From contig NZ_MDJD01000014.1 in NCBI RefSeq assembly GCF_001747085.1, positions 178,626 to 242,625 on the forward strand: a stretch of DNA of 64,000 nucleotides, given 5' to 3'. A program made the translations under genes and the position numbers. Shown piece by piece: positions 1-8,732 of the stretch. The notes under the pieces were generated by a model that saw nothing but the letters and a program-made list of their open reading frames with translations, did not search any database and was not told the origin of the DNA. Position 1 is the stretch's first letter, and every line of letters begins with the position of its first letter. The stretch comes from Flavivirga aquatica. GTDB taxonomy: Bacteria; Bacteroidota; Bacteroidia; Flavobacteriales; Flavobacteriaceae.

Positions 1-19
1 CTTCAATCAATGGTTGAAG
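1..19. terminator. possible hairpin at window edge
   Basis: CTTCAATC pairs with GGTTGAAG (one G-U) around a three-base loop and is followed by a T-rich stretch. It could terminate a plus-strand gene lying left of the window. The stem is short, so the call is weak. Confidence 0.3.
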
Positions 20-40
20 CGCTTTTCCTTTCTATATAAT

Positions 41-460
41 TTAACCTTTAAAAGCTTCTTTTACGTGAGTACCATCGCAAAATGGTTTATTACTAGAAGC
101 TCCACATCTACAAAATGCTGTTGTTTTGTTTTTAGTCTCCTTACTTCCATCCTTATATGTAACTTGAAGTGTACCATAAACCAATAAAGGTCCGTTTTCT
201 AATACCTCGACCTTTGTTTCTAAAGATTCCGAAGTTTTATCACCCTCAGCATTCATATAATAACTTAAGGCTCCAGACGGACATTTTTTTACTTGCTCAA
301 TAATATTATTTGTAGAAGCAGCATCAATCTTTATCCAAGGTCTATCTTTAGGTTGGAAAACTTCAGGAAGTCCTTTCGCACAGATAGCAGAATGAATACA
401 TTTTTTGGGTTCCCAGACCACAGTTACGACATTATTTGAATATTCTTTTATTTTACTCAT
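41..460 (-). CDS. Ferredoxin-like plus CDGSH iron-sulfur domain protein
   Basis: A 139-residue soluble protein with two small Fe-S modules. The N-terminal half (about residues 12-68) resembles the divergent 4Fe-4S mono-cluster domain, with Cys in KKCIHSAIC and a late CPSGAL. The C-terminal part (about 90-139) is a CDGSH-type 2Fe-2S domain with ligands in CRCGASSNKPFCDGTH. The family probably carries electrons or acts as a redox sensor; no specific partner is known. It is transcribed away from kynU across a 116-bp gap, so it may supply electrons to a neighbouring oxygenase, but that is inference. The start ATG at 460 gives a clean N-terminus with no signal peptide. Confidence 0.88.
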   Translation of the reverse strand: MSKIKEYSNNVVTVVWEPKKCIHSAICAKGLPEVFQPKDRPWIKIDAASTNNIIEQVKKCPSGALSYYMNAEGDKTSESLETKVEVLENGPLLVYGTLQVTYKDGSKETKNKTTAFCRCGASSNKPFCDGTHVKEAFKG

Positions 461-543
461 ATCGCAAAGTTTTTACTAAATATACAAAAAAACAACAATC
501 AAATTATCATAATCTAGCTATTCGTTTCTAATTTAATAATTCT

Positions 544-551
544 TATTTTTG
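544..551 (+). promoter_or_regulatory. Bacteroidota -7 box for kynU
   Basis: TATTTTTG fits TAnnTTTG and ends 25 bases before the kynU start. No clear TTG lies at the -33 spacing (TTCG is there instead), so the promoter is plausible but not certain. Confidence 0.45.
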
Positions 552-576
552 TTACAAACAGAAAAAACCAATCACT

Positions 577-1845
577 TTGTCCAACTATAAATTAGGTCTT
601 GATTATGCAATAGAAGAAGACCAAAATGATACATTATCGATTTACAAAACTCAATTTCATATTCCTAAAAGTCCCGATGGAAATGAATTAATTTACATGA
701 CGGGGAATTCTCTTGGTCTCCAACCCAAACAAACCAAAGCTTATATAAACCAAGAGCTTAAGGATTGGGCTAATTTAGGTGTAGAAGGACATACTGAAGC
801 AAAAAACCCATGGCTACCTTACCATGAGTTTTTAAATAAAAATATGGCTAAAGTTGTAGGAGCTAAACCTATTGAGATTGTGGTCATGAATACGCTTACT
901 GCAAACCTACATTTCATGATGGTATCTTTTTACCGCCCTACTAAAAAACGTTATAAAATACTTATTGAAAGTGATGCTTTCCCATCTGATAAATATGCAG
1001 TAGAATCGCAATTACGCTATCATGGTTATGATGATAAAGAAGGACTTATCCTCTGGAAACCTCGTGAGGGTCAAGAATTACTAAACTATGACGATTTAGA
1101 AGACATCCTTAAAAAACAGGGCGAAGAGATCGCTTTAATTATGATTGGAGGTGTAAATTACTATACAGGACAATTTTTCGATTTAAAGCGTATTACCGAA
1201 TTAGGACACAAGTATGGTTGTATGATTGGTTTTGATTGTGCACATGGCGCAGGAAATGTAGAACTCAATCTTCATGACTCAGGAGCAGATTTTGCTGTTT
1301 GGTGTACTTATAAGTATTTAAATTCGGGTCCAGGAAGTCTAGCTGGTTGTTTTGTACATGAAAGACATGCTCATAATAAAGCCCTCAACAGGTTTACAGG
1401 CTGGTGGAGCCATAACAAAGAAACACGTTTTAATATGCGTGATGAATTCGATCAATTACCAGGAGCAGAAGGTTGGCAATTAAGTAATCCTCCTATTTTA
1501 TCTATGGCAGCTATAAAAGCTTCTTTAGATATGTTTAATGAAATAGGCATAAAAAGTCTTACTGAAAAATCTAAAAAATTAACTGGGTATTTTGAATTTT
1601 TATTAAAACAATTAGGAGAAGATACTATTAGAATAATTACACCATCTAATCCAAATGAAAGAGGCTGTCAATTATCAATTCAAGTTATAAACGCAGATAA
1701 AACATTACATAATAAATTAACCGAAGCAGGTGTAATAAGCGATTGGCGAGAGCCCGATGTTATACGATGTGCGCCTACTCCATTATATAATTCATATCAA
1801 GATATATATTATTTAGTTGAAAAACTTAAAACAATATTAAATTAA
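577..1845 (+). CDS. kynU: Kynureninase
   Basis: PLP enzyme that cleaves L-kynurenine or 3-hydroxykynurenine to anthranilate or 3-hydroxyanthranilate plus alanine. The 422 residues match the family length. The Schiff-base lysine is expected at K246 in CTYKYLNSGPG, and upstream motifs include MTGNSLGL (substrate/PLP loop) and GFDCAHGAGN with the PLP-binding aspartate. The start is TTG; no in-frame ATG lies close upstream, and the -7 box at 544-551 supports it. First gene of the kynurenine catabolic run; with kmo and the dioxygenase downstream, its physiological substrate here is probably 3-hydroxykynurenine. Cytoplasmic. Confidence 0.95.
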   Translation: MSNYKLGLDYAIEEDQNDTLSIYKTQFHIPKSPDGNELIYMTGNSLGLQPKQTKAYINQELKDWANLGVEGHTEAKNPWLPYHEFLNKNMAKVVGAKPIEIVVMNTLTANLHFMMVSFYRPTKKRYKILIESDAFPSDKYAVESQLRYHGYDDKEGLILWKPREGQELLNYDDLEDILKKQGEEIALIMIGGVNYYTGQFFDLKRITELGHKYGCMIGFDCAHGAGNVELNLHDSGADFAVWCTYKYLNSGPGSLAGCFVHERHAHNKALNRFTGWWSHNKETRFNMRDEFDQLPGAEGWQLSNPPILSMAAIKASLDMFNEIGIKSLTEKSKKLTGYFEFLLKQLGEDTIRIITPSNPNERGCQLSIQVINADKTLHNKLTEAGVISDWREPDVIRCAPTPLYNSYQDIYYLVEKLKTILN

Positions 1846-1904
1846 TCTCTCACTTCTGTAAAAATAGACTTCTATTTTATACAGAATAAAAATAATAAAA
1901 TTCC

Positions 1905-1912
1905 TACTTTTG
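1905..1912 (+). promoter_or_regulatory. -7 box in front of kmo
   Basis: TACTTTTG is an exact TAnnTTTG match ten bases before the kmo ATG. It implies a nearly leaderless transcript starting inside the kynU-kmo gap, in addition to read-through from kynU. No good -33 TTG is visible. Confidence 0.5.
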
Positions 1913-1922
1913 CAAAAGTAAA

Positions 1923-3338
1923 ATGAAAGAAAAACAACAGAACATACTAGTAATAGGTGCTGGTCTATGCGGCTCCTTACTTGCTTTACGCTTAGGACAA
2001 AGAGGCTATAACGTTTCGGTTTACGAAATGCGTCCCGACTTAAGAAAAACAGATATTAGCGCTGGTCGATCTATAAACCTTGCCTTTTCAAATCGCGGTA
2101 ATAAAGCCATGAAACTAGTTGGTTTAGAAAATAAAGTTAAAGCACTTTGCATCCCCATGAATGGTCGTATGATTCATGATAAAGAAGGCAATACCTTTCA
2201 ATCTAATTACAGTGGTCGTAATCATGAATATATAAATTCTATATCTCGAGGCGATTTAAATGCTTTACTTTTAAATGAAGCAGAAAAACATGAAAATGTT
2301 TCTATCTATTTCAATAAGAAATGTAAGTCGGTTAATTTTGAAAATACAACGGCGCTATTTAAAGATTACGAAACAAAATCGGAATTTATTGAAGATGCAG
2401 ATGCCATTATAGCAACAGATGGAGCGGGTTCTGCAATGCGAAAAAGCTACTATTTAAGTAAAGCATTCTTATTCAGTTTTTCTCAAGAATATTTAACGCA
2501 TGGTTATAAGGAATTAAGCATTCTACCAACAGAAACTGGTGATTATAAAACTTATAAAAATGCTTTACACATTTGGCCGCGAGGCTCTTTTATGCTTATT
2601 GCTTTACCTAATTTAGATGGTAGTTTTACTGTCACTTTATTTTTAAGTTATAATGAAGGTGATTATAATTTCAATAATCTTACTACACCTAAAATGGTTA
2701 CAGAATTCTTTCAAAAAGAATTTCCTGATGCCTTAAAATTAATGCCAAATTTAGTGGAAGAATTCTTTGAGAACCCTACTGCACCATTAGGCACAGTTAA
2801 ATGTTCTCCCTGGCATTATAAAGGAAACACCTTATTAATGGGAGATTCGGCTCATGCTATTGTCCCTTTTTATGGTCAAGGGATGAATGCATCTTTTGAA
2901 GATGTTGTTGAATTTGACAACATTTTAGACCTTAATTTAGAAAATTGGGAATCCGTTTTTAAAACTTATGAAGATACTCGTAAAAAAGATACCGATGCTA
3001 TTGCAGATTTAGCTATCGATAATTTCCATGAGATGAAAGATCATATTGCTAACCCTATTTTTCAAGAAAAACGTAAATTGGAAATGGCTTTCGAGAAAAT
3101 ATTCCCATCGGAATATTCATCAAAATATTCATTAGTAACTTTTAATGATAATATAGGCTATAAAAAAGCTATGTTAAAAGGTAGAGCACAAGACAAAGCT
3201 ATTTTAAATATGTTAGCAGATGGTGATATCTTAATATCTGATGATATCAAAGAAAACGAGTTAAAAATAATATTAGAAAAAGTAAAAAACCAAACCAAAG
3301 CCATTCTTAAAGATGATAGAATAGCTGGATTGAAATAA
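1923..3338 (+). CDS. kmo: Kynurenine 3-monooxygenase
   Basis: FAD- and NADPH-dependent hydroxylase converting L-kynurenine to 3-hydroxykynurenine. The N-terminal Rossmann fingerprint is GAGLCGSLLALRL (about residues 12-24), followed by the FAD motif SAGRSINLAFSNRG, the ATDGAGSAMR stretch, and the second FAD motif GDSAHAIVPFYGQGMN (about residues 310-325). At 471 residues it is close to mitochondrial and bacterial KMOs; the C-terminal helical region (about 400-471) may serve membrane association as in the eukaryotic enzymes, although no clear transmembrane helix is seen. It sits between kynU and the RidA-type deaminase, which fixes its pathway role. Confidence 0.95.
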   Translation: MKEKQQNILVIGAGLCGSLLALRLGQRGYNVSVYEMRPDLRKTDISAGRSINLAFSNRGNKAMKLVGLENKVKALCIPMNGRMIHDKEGNTFQSNYSGRNHEYINSISRGDLNALLLNEAEKHENVSIYFNKKCKSVNFENTTALFKDYETKSEFIEDADAIIATDGAGSAMRKSYYLSKAFLFSFSQEYLTHGYKELSILPTETGDYKTYKNALHIWPRGSFMLIALPNLDGSFTVTLFLSYNEGDYNFNNLTTPKMVTEFFQKEFPDALKLMPNLVEEFFENPTAPLGTVKCSPWHYKGNTLLMGDSAHAIVPFYGQGMNASFEDVVEFDNILDLNLENWESVFKTYEDTRKKDTDAIADLAIDNFHEMKDHIANPIFQEKRKLEMAFEKIFPSEYSSKYSLVTFNDNIGYKKAMLKGRAQDKAILNMLADGDILISDDIKENELKIILEKVKNQTKAILKDDRIAGLK

Positions 3339-3376
3339 TATAAAAAGTCCTGCTTTTTGCAGGAATAACAAAAATT

Positions 3377-3781
3377 ATGGACAATAAAACAGTGACTCCC
3401 AGAGGAGCATACCCGCATATAAAACGTGTAGGTGACTTTATATTTGTATCGGGAACCAGTTCTCGTCGCCCAGACAACATAATAGCTGGCGTAGATATTA
3501 TTGACGAAATGGGAACTAAATATTTAAATATTGAAGTACAAACTCAAGAGGTTTTAAAAAATATAGACACTAATTTGCAAAAAGTAGGCGCTTCGTTAAA
3601 AGATGTTGTAGATGTCACTACTTTTTTAGTAAATATGAATGATTTTGCTAATTATAATAAAGCTTATGCTAATTTTTTCGACAAAGATACTGGGCCAACC
3701 AGAACAACTGTTGCTGTACACCAGTTACCACATCCAGATTTAGTTGTAGAAATTAAGGTTGTTGCTTATAAGAAGTTGTAG
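3377..3781 (+). CDS. RidA-family protein, probable 2-aminomuconate deaminase
   Basis: A 134-residue YjgF/YER057c/UK114 (RidA) fold protein with the typical late strand and substrate arginine in [21 protein letters not shown]. General RidA proteins hydrolyse reactive imines. Members encoded in kynurenine or nitrobenzoate operons deaminate 2-aminomuconate, and the position between kmo and the aminomuconate-semialdehyde dehydrogenase points to that role. The stop codon directly abuts the next ATG, indicating translational coupling. Biochemical assignment is by context; the fold assignment is firm. Confidence 0.85.
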   Translation: MDNKTVTPRGAYPHIKRVGDFIFVSGTSSRRPDNIIAGVDIIDEMGTKYLNIEVQTQEVLKNIDTNLQKVGASLKDVVDVTTFLVNMNDFANYNKAYANFFDKDTGPTRTTVAVHQLPHPDLVVEIKVVAYKKL

Positions 3782-4159
3782 ATGATAAAATATTTTATTC
3801 TAATATGCGTGCTCTCGTCATTAAATTTATTTGGTGATGCAGGCAACGATTATAGGTTTTATTTAGAACTCATTTCGAAAAATTCAGATACCATAAGTGG
3901 ATACTTTTATCATTATCCATATAATGAGTATGATAAATTTACACACTACGATCAAAATTTTAAAAACTTTATAAAAAAAGACAGTATTGCTCTTTATTCG
4001 TTTATTTCAACTGTTAATATTGGAAATATGAATATTGATTTTTCTAAAACTGATTTTAAAAAAACGATTGATTTAAATAAGTATGATCATATTAGAGTAA
4101 TTGATTACTTAGATTTTGGAGGAGGAGTCTACAGAATAAAAGAATTGAATAAAAATTAA
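3782..4159 (+). CDS. Unknown small secreted protein in the kynurenine operon
   Basis: A 125-residue protein I do not recognise. It begins with a hydrophobic segment of about 17 residues (MIKYFILICVLSSLNLFG) that reads as a signal peptide, so the mature part is probably periplasmic. The remainder is rich in Asp, Lys, Tyr and Phe, with YHYPYNEYDKF and DYLDFGGGVYRI as striking stretches, and has no Cys after the signal. It starts on the base after the RidA stop, so it is very likely co-transcribed. An envelope protein in a cytoplasmic catabolic operon is unexpected. Confidence 0.7.
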   Translation: MIKYFILICVLSSLNLFGDAGNDYRFYLELISKNSDTISGYFYHYPYNEYDKFTHYDQNFKNFIKKDSIALYSFISTVNIGNMNIDFSKTDFKKTIDLNKYDHIRVIDYLDFGGGVYRIKELNKN

Positions 4160-4171
4160 TATGCTTTAATA

Positions 4172-4435
4172 GTGGCAAAAAAATCTTTTTGTGAGTCTGT
4201 AAACATTTATGACATAGAAGAATGCTGTCATTTACACTTCTTATCTTGGAAAAACAATGTTAACAAAGATTTGATTGATAAAATCCTAGCAGATCTTCGC
4301 AACTATAAAAAAGATGAGTTAAATAATAATTTAGAACAAGATAATGAGCCAAAATTCTTTGAGTATTTAAATAAAATAAAGGAGTCTCTTCTTAAAAAAA
4401 ACATATTACTAATACAATATTGCGAGTCTTGCTAA
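4172..4435 (+). CDS. Unknown small cysteine-containing protein
   Basis: An 87-residue open frame between the secreted unknown and the aldehyde dehydrogenase, ending one base before the next ATG. It carries five Cys (FCES, EECCHLHF, YCESC), which might bind a metal, and an Asn/Lys/Glu-rich helical middle. The start is GTG with no obvious ribosome site; an ATG at 4161 is followed at once by a stop and is not usable. I recognise no family. Tight packing and strand support a real gene, while the weak start and lack of recognisable motifs leave doubt. Confidence 0.45.
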   Translation: MAKKSFCESVNIYDIEECCHLHFLSWKNNVNKDLIDKILADLRNYKKDELNNNLEQDNEPKFFEYLNKIKESLLKKNILLIQYCESC

Positions 4436-4436
4436 A

Positions 4437-5876
4437 ATGAATATTAAAAACTATATAAACGGTATACATAAAAACCCAGTCAATAATGAGTGGATAGACA
4501 ACTACTGTCCAGCAAATGGCGAAGTTTATGGACAAATACCTAACTCTTCCAAAGCAGATGTAGAAAACGCATATCGAGCTGCTAAATCTGCTTTTTCAGG
4601 TTGGTCTCAAACAACTTTAGAAGAACGTAGTAGAGTATTAATAAAAATTTCTGAATTGCTAGAAGCTAATCTTGAACGTTTTGCTGAGGCTGAAAGTAAA
4701 GATAATGGCAAACCTATTAGTTTAGCTAAAGCAGTAGATATTCCTAGAGCTGCTAGTAACTTTAGGTTTTTTGGACATGCTATTACACAATTCGCTAGTG
4801 AAAGCCATGAAAGTACTGGTCAAAATGCTATAAATTACACTCTAAGACACCCTATAGGTGTTGTTGGCTGTATTTCTCCATGGAATCTTCCGCTGTATTT
4901 ATTTACTTGGAAAATAGCTCCTGCCATTGCAGCTGGAAACTGTGTAGTTGCTAAACCAAGTGAAGTTACTCCTATGACTGCTTATTTATTAGGTGAAATT
5001 TGCAATAAAGCTGGTTTACCTAAAGGCGTTCTAAACATTATACATGGATTAGGTAAAACTACGGGGCAAGCCATTATTAAACATCCAGATATAAAAGCGA
5101 TTTCATTCACAGGAGGTACAGAGACTGGTGCTCGTATAGCAAAAATAGCTGCTCCCATGTTTAAAAAACTATCTTTAGAACTTGGTGGTAAAAACCCAAA
5201 CATCATTTTTGCAGATTGTGATTATGATGATATGCTAAATACTACTGTACGTTCGTCCTTTGCCAATCAAGGACAAATTTGTTTATGTGGAAGTAGGATT
5301 TTTGTAGAAAAGTCTATCTACAAAAAATTTAAAATAGATTTTATTGAAAAAGTAAAACAACTTCATGTTGGGCATCCATCTGAAAGTGATATAAATATTG
5401 GAGCTTTAGTTTCTAAATCGCATTTAAAAAAAGTATTACAATATATTAATATTGCTAAAGAAGAAAACGGAACTGTACTTTGCGGAGGCAGTAAAGTAAA
5501 TGTAGAAGGTTACGAAAAGGGTTATTATTTAGAGCCTACAGTTATTGAAGTACCTACAGACGAATGTAGAATAAATCAAGAAGAAGTATTTGGCCCTGTT
5601 GTAACTATTATGCCTTTTAGTTCTGAAAAAGAAGTATTACATATGGCAAACAAAGTAAAATATGGTTTGTCTGCAACACTTTGGACAAATAATTTAAAAC
5701 GAACCATGCGCATAAGTAATCAATTACAAGCAGGAATTGTTTGGGTTAACACATGGATGTTACGTGATTTGCGCACTCCTTTTGGAGGCGTAAAAGCATC
5801 TGGAATTGGTCGTGAAGGTGGTTTTGAATCTTTACGATTTTTTACAGAAGCTAAAAATGTATGTATAAAATATTAA
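4437..5876 (+). CDS. 2-aminomuconic 6-semialdehyde dehydrogenase (ALDH family)
   Basis: NAD-dependent aldehyde dehydrogenase, 479 residues, expected to oxidise 2-aminomuconate 6-semialdehyde to 2-aminomuconate. Visible landmarks are SPWNLPLYL, the cofactor loop FTGGTETGARI, the general-base glutamate in LELGGKNPN, and the nucleophile C282 in NQGQICLCGSR. The C-terminal substrate loop contains WVNTWMLRDLRTPFGGVKASG, which resembles ALDH8A1/AMSDH enzymes more than betaine-aldehyde enzymes. The operon places it between the decarboxylase product and the RidA deaminase. Substrate is inferred from context and C-terminal motif. Confidence 0.9.
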   Translation: MNIKNYINGIHKNPVNNEWIDNYCPANGEVYGQIPNSSKADVENAYRAAKSAFSGWSQTTLEERSRVLIKISELLEANLERFAEAESKDNGKPISLAKAVDIPRAASNFRFFGHAITQFASESHESTGQNAINYTLRHPIGVVGCISPWNLPLYLFTWKIAPAIAAGNCVVAKPSEVTPMTAYLLGEICNKAGLPKGVLNIIHGLGKTTGQAIIKHPDIKAISFTGGTETGARIAKIAAPMFKKLSLELGGKNPNIIFADCDYDDMLNTTVRSSFANQGQICLCGSRIFVEKSIYKKFKIDFIEKVKQLHVGHPSESDINIGALVSKSHLKKVLQYINIAKEENGTVLCGGSKVNVEGYEKGYYLEPTVIEVPTDECRINQEEVFGPVVTIMPFSSEKEVLHMANKVKYGLSATLWTNNLKRTMRISNQLQAGIVWVNTWMLRDLRTPFGGVKASGIGREGGFESLRFFTEAKNVCIKY

Positions 5877-5952
5877 TTTCCGAGTATCAGGAAATCTATT
5901 AAATTGAAACTAGATTATTATTAAAAAATGCAGCTCTAACAGAAATAAGTAT

Positions 5953-6735
5953 ATGGATTTAAAATTAAATAACAAAAATGCACTTGTATGCGGAAGCACA
6001 CAAGGTATAGGAAAAGCTACAGCTATGGCATTAGCTGCTGAAGGTGTAAATGTAACCTTGGCTGCAAGAAATAGAGATAAACTAAAGGCTGTTTTAGCAG
6101 AGTTACCTCAACATAGAAACCATAGTTATATTGTAGCAGATTTTTCTAACCCAAGGGATTTACAAGAACAAGTCATTAATTTTGTTGAAAAAAATCATGG
6201 GTTTCACATCGTGATAAATAATACTGGTGGGCCCAGAAGTGGCGGAATATTAACGGCTAGTTTAGAAGAGTTTGAAAATGCTTTTACACAACATGTAAAA
6301 TGCAATCATGTATTAGCTCAGGCTACAATTCCGTTTATGAAAACTGAAGGTTTTGGTAGAATAATAAATGTTATTTCTACGTCTGTTAAAGAACCTATTC
6401 CTGGTCTTGGAGTAAGCAATACTATTAGGGGTGCTGTAGGTAATTGGAGTAAAACACTATCTCTTGAAGTTGGTGCTTTTGGTATTACTGTAAATAATGT
6501 ATTGCCTGGTTTTACAGAAACGGAACGTTTAACACAAATTATTAAAATTAAAGCTGCTAATGAAGGGAATACAATTGAAGAAATGGCAGAAATCATGAAA
6601 AACTACACGCCAATTAAACGTTTTGCTAAACCAGAAGAAACAGCCAGTGTTATAACCTTTTTGGCTAGTGAAGCTGCTAGTTATGTTAATGGGATTAATG
6701 TTCCGGTTGATGGCGGACGTACAAAATCTTTATAA
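5953..6735 (+). CDS. SDR-family protein with degenerate catalytic site
   Basis: A 260-residue Rossmann protein with a good N-terminal nucleotide-binding motif (GSTQGIGKATAMALA) and the NNTGG strand. It has the usual C-terminal SDR end (YVNGINVPVDGG). The classical Tyr-x-x-x-Lys pair is absent: where it should fall the sequence reads GLGVSNTIRGAVGNW, so Tyr is replaced (Ser or Val depending on alignment) and Lys is Arg. This matches an atypical beta-ketoacyl-reductase-like SDR subgroup, as far as I recall. Its step in the aminomuconate route is unknown; reduction of a 2-oxo-hexenedioate intermediate is one guess, a non-catalytic role another. Confidence 0.85.
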   Translation: MDLKLNNKNALVCGSTQGIGKATAMALAAEGVNVTLAARNRDKLKAVLAELPQHRNHSYIVADFSNPRDLQEQVINFVEKNHGFHIVINNTGGPRSGGILTASLEEFENAFTQHVKCNHVLAQATIPFMKTEGFGRIINVISTSVKEPIPGLGVSNTIRGAVGNWSKTLSLEVGAFGITVNNVLPGFTETERLTQIIKIKAANEGNTIEEMAEIMKNYTPIKRFAKPEETASVITFLASEAASYVNGINVPVDGGRTKSL

Positions 6736-6793
6736 TAATTTAAACCCTATAGTCTTTAATACTTTTTAAGACCTTTGTATATTAGTAATAAAT

Positions 6794-6874
6794 TTGCGTG
6801 AAGGATTGAAGCGATATCCTTTTTGTTTTTCTCAAAAAGATTTAGCGTAAAGCCTGACCTTTAGGGCACGCCCA
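6794..6874 (-). repeat. Interspersed flavobacterial repeat, copy 1
   Basis: On the minus strand it begins TGGGCGTGCCC, continues GGTCAGGCTTTACGCTA, and ends GGATATCGCTTCAATCCTTCACGCA. The same order of blocks is seen at 42626-42778 and 52425-52508 on the plus strand, and I recall similar intergenic elements in other Flavobacteriaceae. It has no coding capacity. A TAAATTTG box (6788-6795) touches its right end and might drive the dioxygenase. Confidence 0.7.
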
Positions 6875-6886
6875 AAAAATATAAAT

Positions 6887-7420
6887 ATGAGTAATTTAGT
6901 TTCTCCATTAAATTTTAAAGCTTGGATTGAGGAAAACAGACACCTTTTAAAACCCCCAGTTGGTAATAAATGTGTGTGGAAAGATGGTGATTTTATTGTA
7001 ATGGTTGTTGGAGGACCTAATAACAGAAAAGATTACCATTATAATGAAACTCCTGAGTTTTTCTATCAAATTGAAGGTGACATTATTTTAAAAATAATAG
7101 ACAATGGCACGCCTAAAGATGTGCATATTAAAGAGGGTGATATTTATTTATTACCTCCAAAAGTCCCCCACTCCCCCAAAAGAGGAGCTAATACAGTAGG
7201 TCTTGTTATTGAATACAAAAGACCTGAAGGCATGCGAGATGCTCTTTTATGGTTTTGTGAAAATTGTGTAACTAAACTTTATGAAGAAGATTTTATTGTA
7301 AAAAATATTGAAACAGATATGCCTAAAATATTTGATAAGTTTTATGGCGATAAAGATAAACGTAGTTGTCCTAACTGTGGAGAAGTTATGCAACCTCCTA
7401 AGAAAATTAAGATTGATTAA
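6887..7420 (+). CDS. nbaC: 3-hydroxyanthranilate 3,4-dioxygenase
   Basis: Non-haem Fe(II) cupin that opens the ring of 3-hydroxyanthranilate to 2-amino-3-carboxymuconate 6-semialdehyde. Length 177 is that of the bacterial enzyme. Metal ligands are visible as His and Glu in DYHYNETPEFF and a later His in PPKVPHSPKR. The C-terminus carries the second, rubredoxin-like metal site typical of bacterial homodimers (CENC and CPNCGE). Follows the repeat element after a 151-bp gap and is followed by its pathway partner, the decarboxylase. Cytoplasmic. Confidence 0.95.
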   Translation: MSNLVSPLNFKAWIEENRHLLKPPVGNKCVWKDGDFIVMVVGGPNNRKDYHYNETPEFFYQIEGDIILKIIDNGTPKDVHIKEGDIYLLPPKVPHSPKRGANTVGLVIEYKRPEGMRDALLWFCENCVTKLYEEDFIVKNIETDMPKIFDKFYGDKDKRSCPNCGEVMQPPKKIKID

Positions 7421-7458
7421 ATAAAATTTAAAGATTCCTGACCTCTCAGGATTTAAAC

Positions 7459-8544
7459 ATGAAGCGTAAACTAAGAATTAACGGCCATTCACATCTACTT
7501 CCTTACCCAGAAGAGATTCCTGATTTTATGAAGGAAAAAGAAATTTTCTGGGTTGATGACGAACGTAAACACATGTTACAGAAAGGTTGGAAACGCCCTG
7601 TAACTGATTCTAGTTTTTTTCTAGATGAAAAGCTAGAATGGATGGAACGTAACAATTTAGACCATGCTGTTGTTTTAAATTTATCTCAACTATATGGCAA
7701 TGGTTTACGTTTACAAGATATGAAAAAAGCATTACGCTTTCAAAACGATTTTAATGCAAAAATACAGCATGATCACCCTTCAAAATTCACTTGTGGTTTT
7801 GTGGTACATCCAGGTTTTATTCATGGTGCTTTATGGGAGATTGAGCGTTGTGTAAATGAACTAAACATGAAAGTGCTATGCTTACCTACCCATTTTATGG
7901 ATTCTATAGGGCAATGGCGTTCTGTTTTTGATAAAGAAAATGATGCTATTTTTGAAATGGCTAACAAATACAAATTGGCCATAGAAATACACCCTTATGA
8001 TGGTGATAAAATGATAAATTTAGAAAATTCTTCATGGCGTTTTCATCTTATTTGGATGCTTGCTCAATGTGGTGATGCGTATCATTTTTATACGCTTAAT
8101 GGCATGCAGGAACGTTTCCCTAATATTAGAACGTGTTTTGCTCACGGCGGGCAGCTTGCTCAAATGAATTTAGGTAGACGTATACAGGGTTTCGATGGTA
8201 GACCAGATTTATTTAAAGGCAAACACCACCCTAGAAAAGCTGTTGGTCATCCTAATATTTATTTCGACACATTGGTACATGATACCGATTCTTTAAAATT
8301 GATGATTGATAGACAAGGAAGCAATCAAGTTATTATGGGACTTGACGATCCTTACCCTCTTGGTGAAATGGAAAGTGACGCACAGTCGTCCTATCCTGGT
8401 AAATTATTGGATTTAGCTATAGATAGAAACATTATTGACAAAAAACAGTACGAAGATATTTGGGAAGATAATGTACTTAGATGGTTATTTGGGGATGATA
8501 ATAATGCTAAAAAAGATCTTATTTCTAAAATTTTAAATAATTAA
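7459..8544 (+). CDS. nbaD: 2-amino-3-carboxymuconate-6-semialdehyde decarboxylase (ACMSD)
   Basis: Zn-dependent amidohydrolase-fold decarboxylase that removes the carboxylate of ACMS, diverting it from spontaneous closure to quinolinate and NAD. The metal-binding H10-x-H12 occurs in NGHSHLLP, the later His in CFAHGGQ, and the metal-site Asp in MGLDDPYPLG. At 361 residues it is slightly longer than the human enzyme. Lies 38 bp after the dioxygenase in the same orientation, so coupled expression is likely. Its presence means this operon is catabolic and not a quinolinate supply route. Confidence 0.94.
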   Translation: MKRKLRINGHSHLLPYPEEIPDFMKEKEIFWVDDERKHMLQKGWKRPVTDSSFFLDEKLEWMERNNLDHAVVLNLSQLYGNGLRLQDMKKALRFQNDFNAKIQHDHPSKFTCGFVVHPGFIHGALWEIERCVNELNMKVLCLPTHFMDSIGQWRSVFDKENDAIFEMANKYKLAIEIHPYDGDKMINLENSSWRFHLIWMLAQCGDAYHFYTLNGMQERFPNIRTCFAHGGQLAQMNLGRRIQGFDGRPDLFKGKHHPRKAVGHPNIYFDTLVHDTDSLKLMIDRQGSNQVIMGLDDPYPLGEMESDAQSSYPGKLLDLAIDRNIIDKKQYEDIWEDNVLRWLFGDDNNAKKDLISKILNN

Positions 8545-8732
8545 TCGAAAGCCTTTCTTTTTAGTTTATAAAAAGAGTGTTTGTAATTAGAAACGCATTA
8601 AACCTTATAAGGTTACTGCAAATAGTTATTATTAAGATATTTTACCTATTTTGAATAAAAATTAAACTATTATTAAAATGAATAAAGAAAAAAGTAATAC
8701 TTTCGATTCTTAATTTTTATTTAATTTACTTT

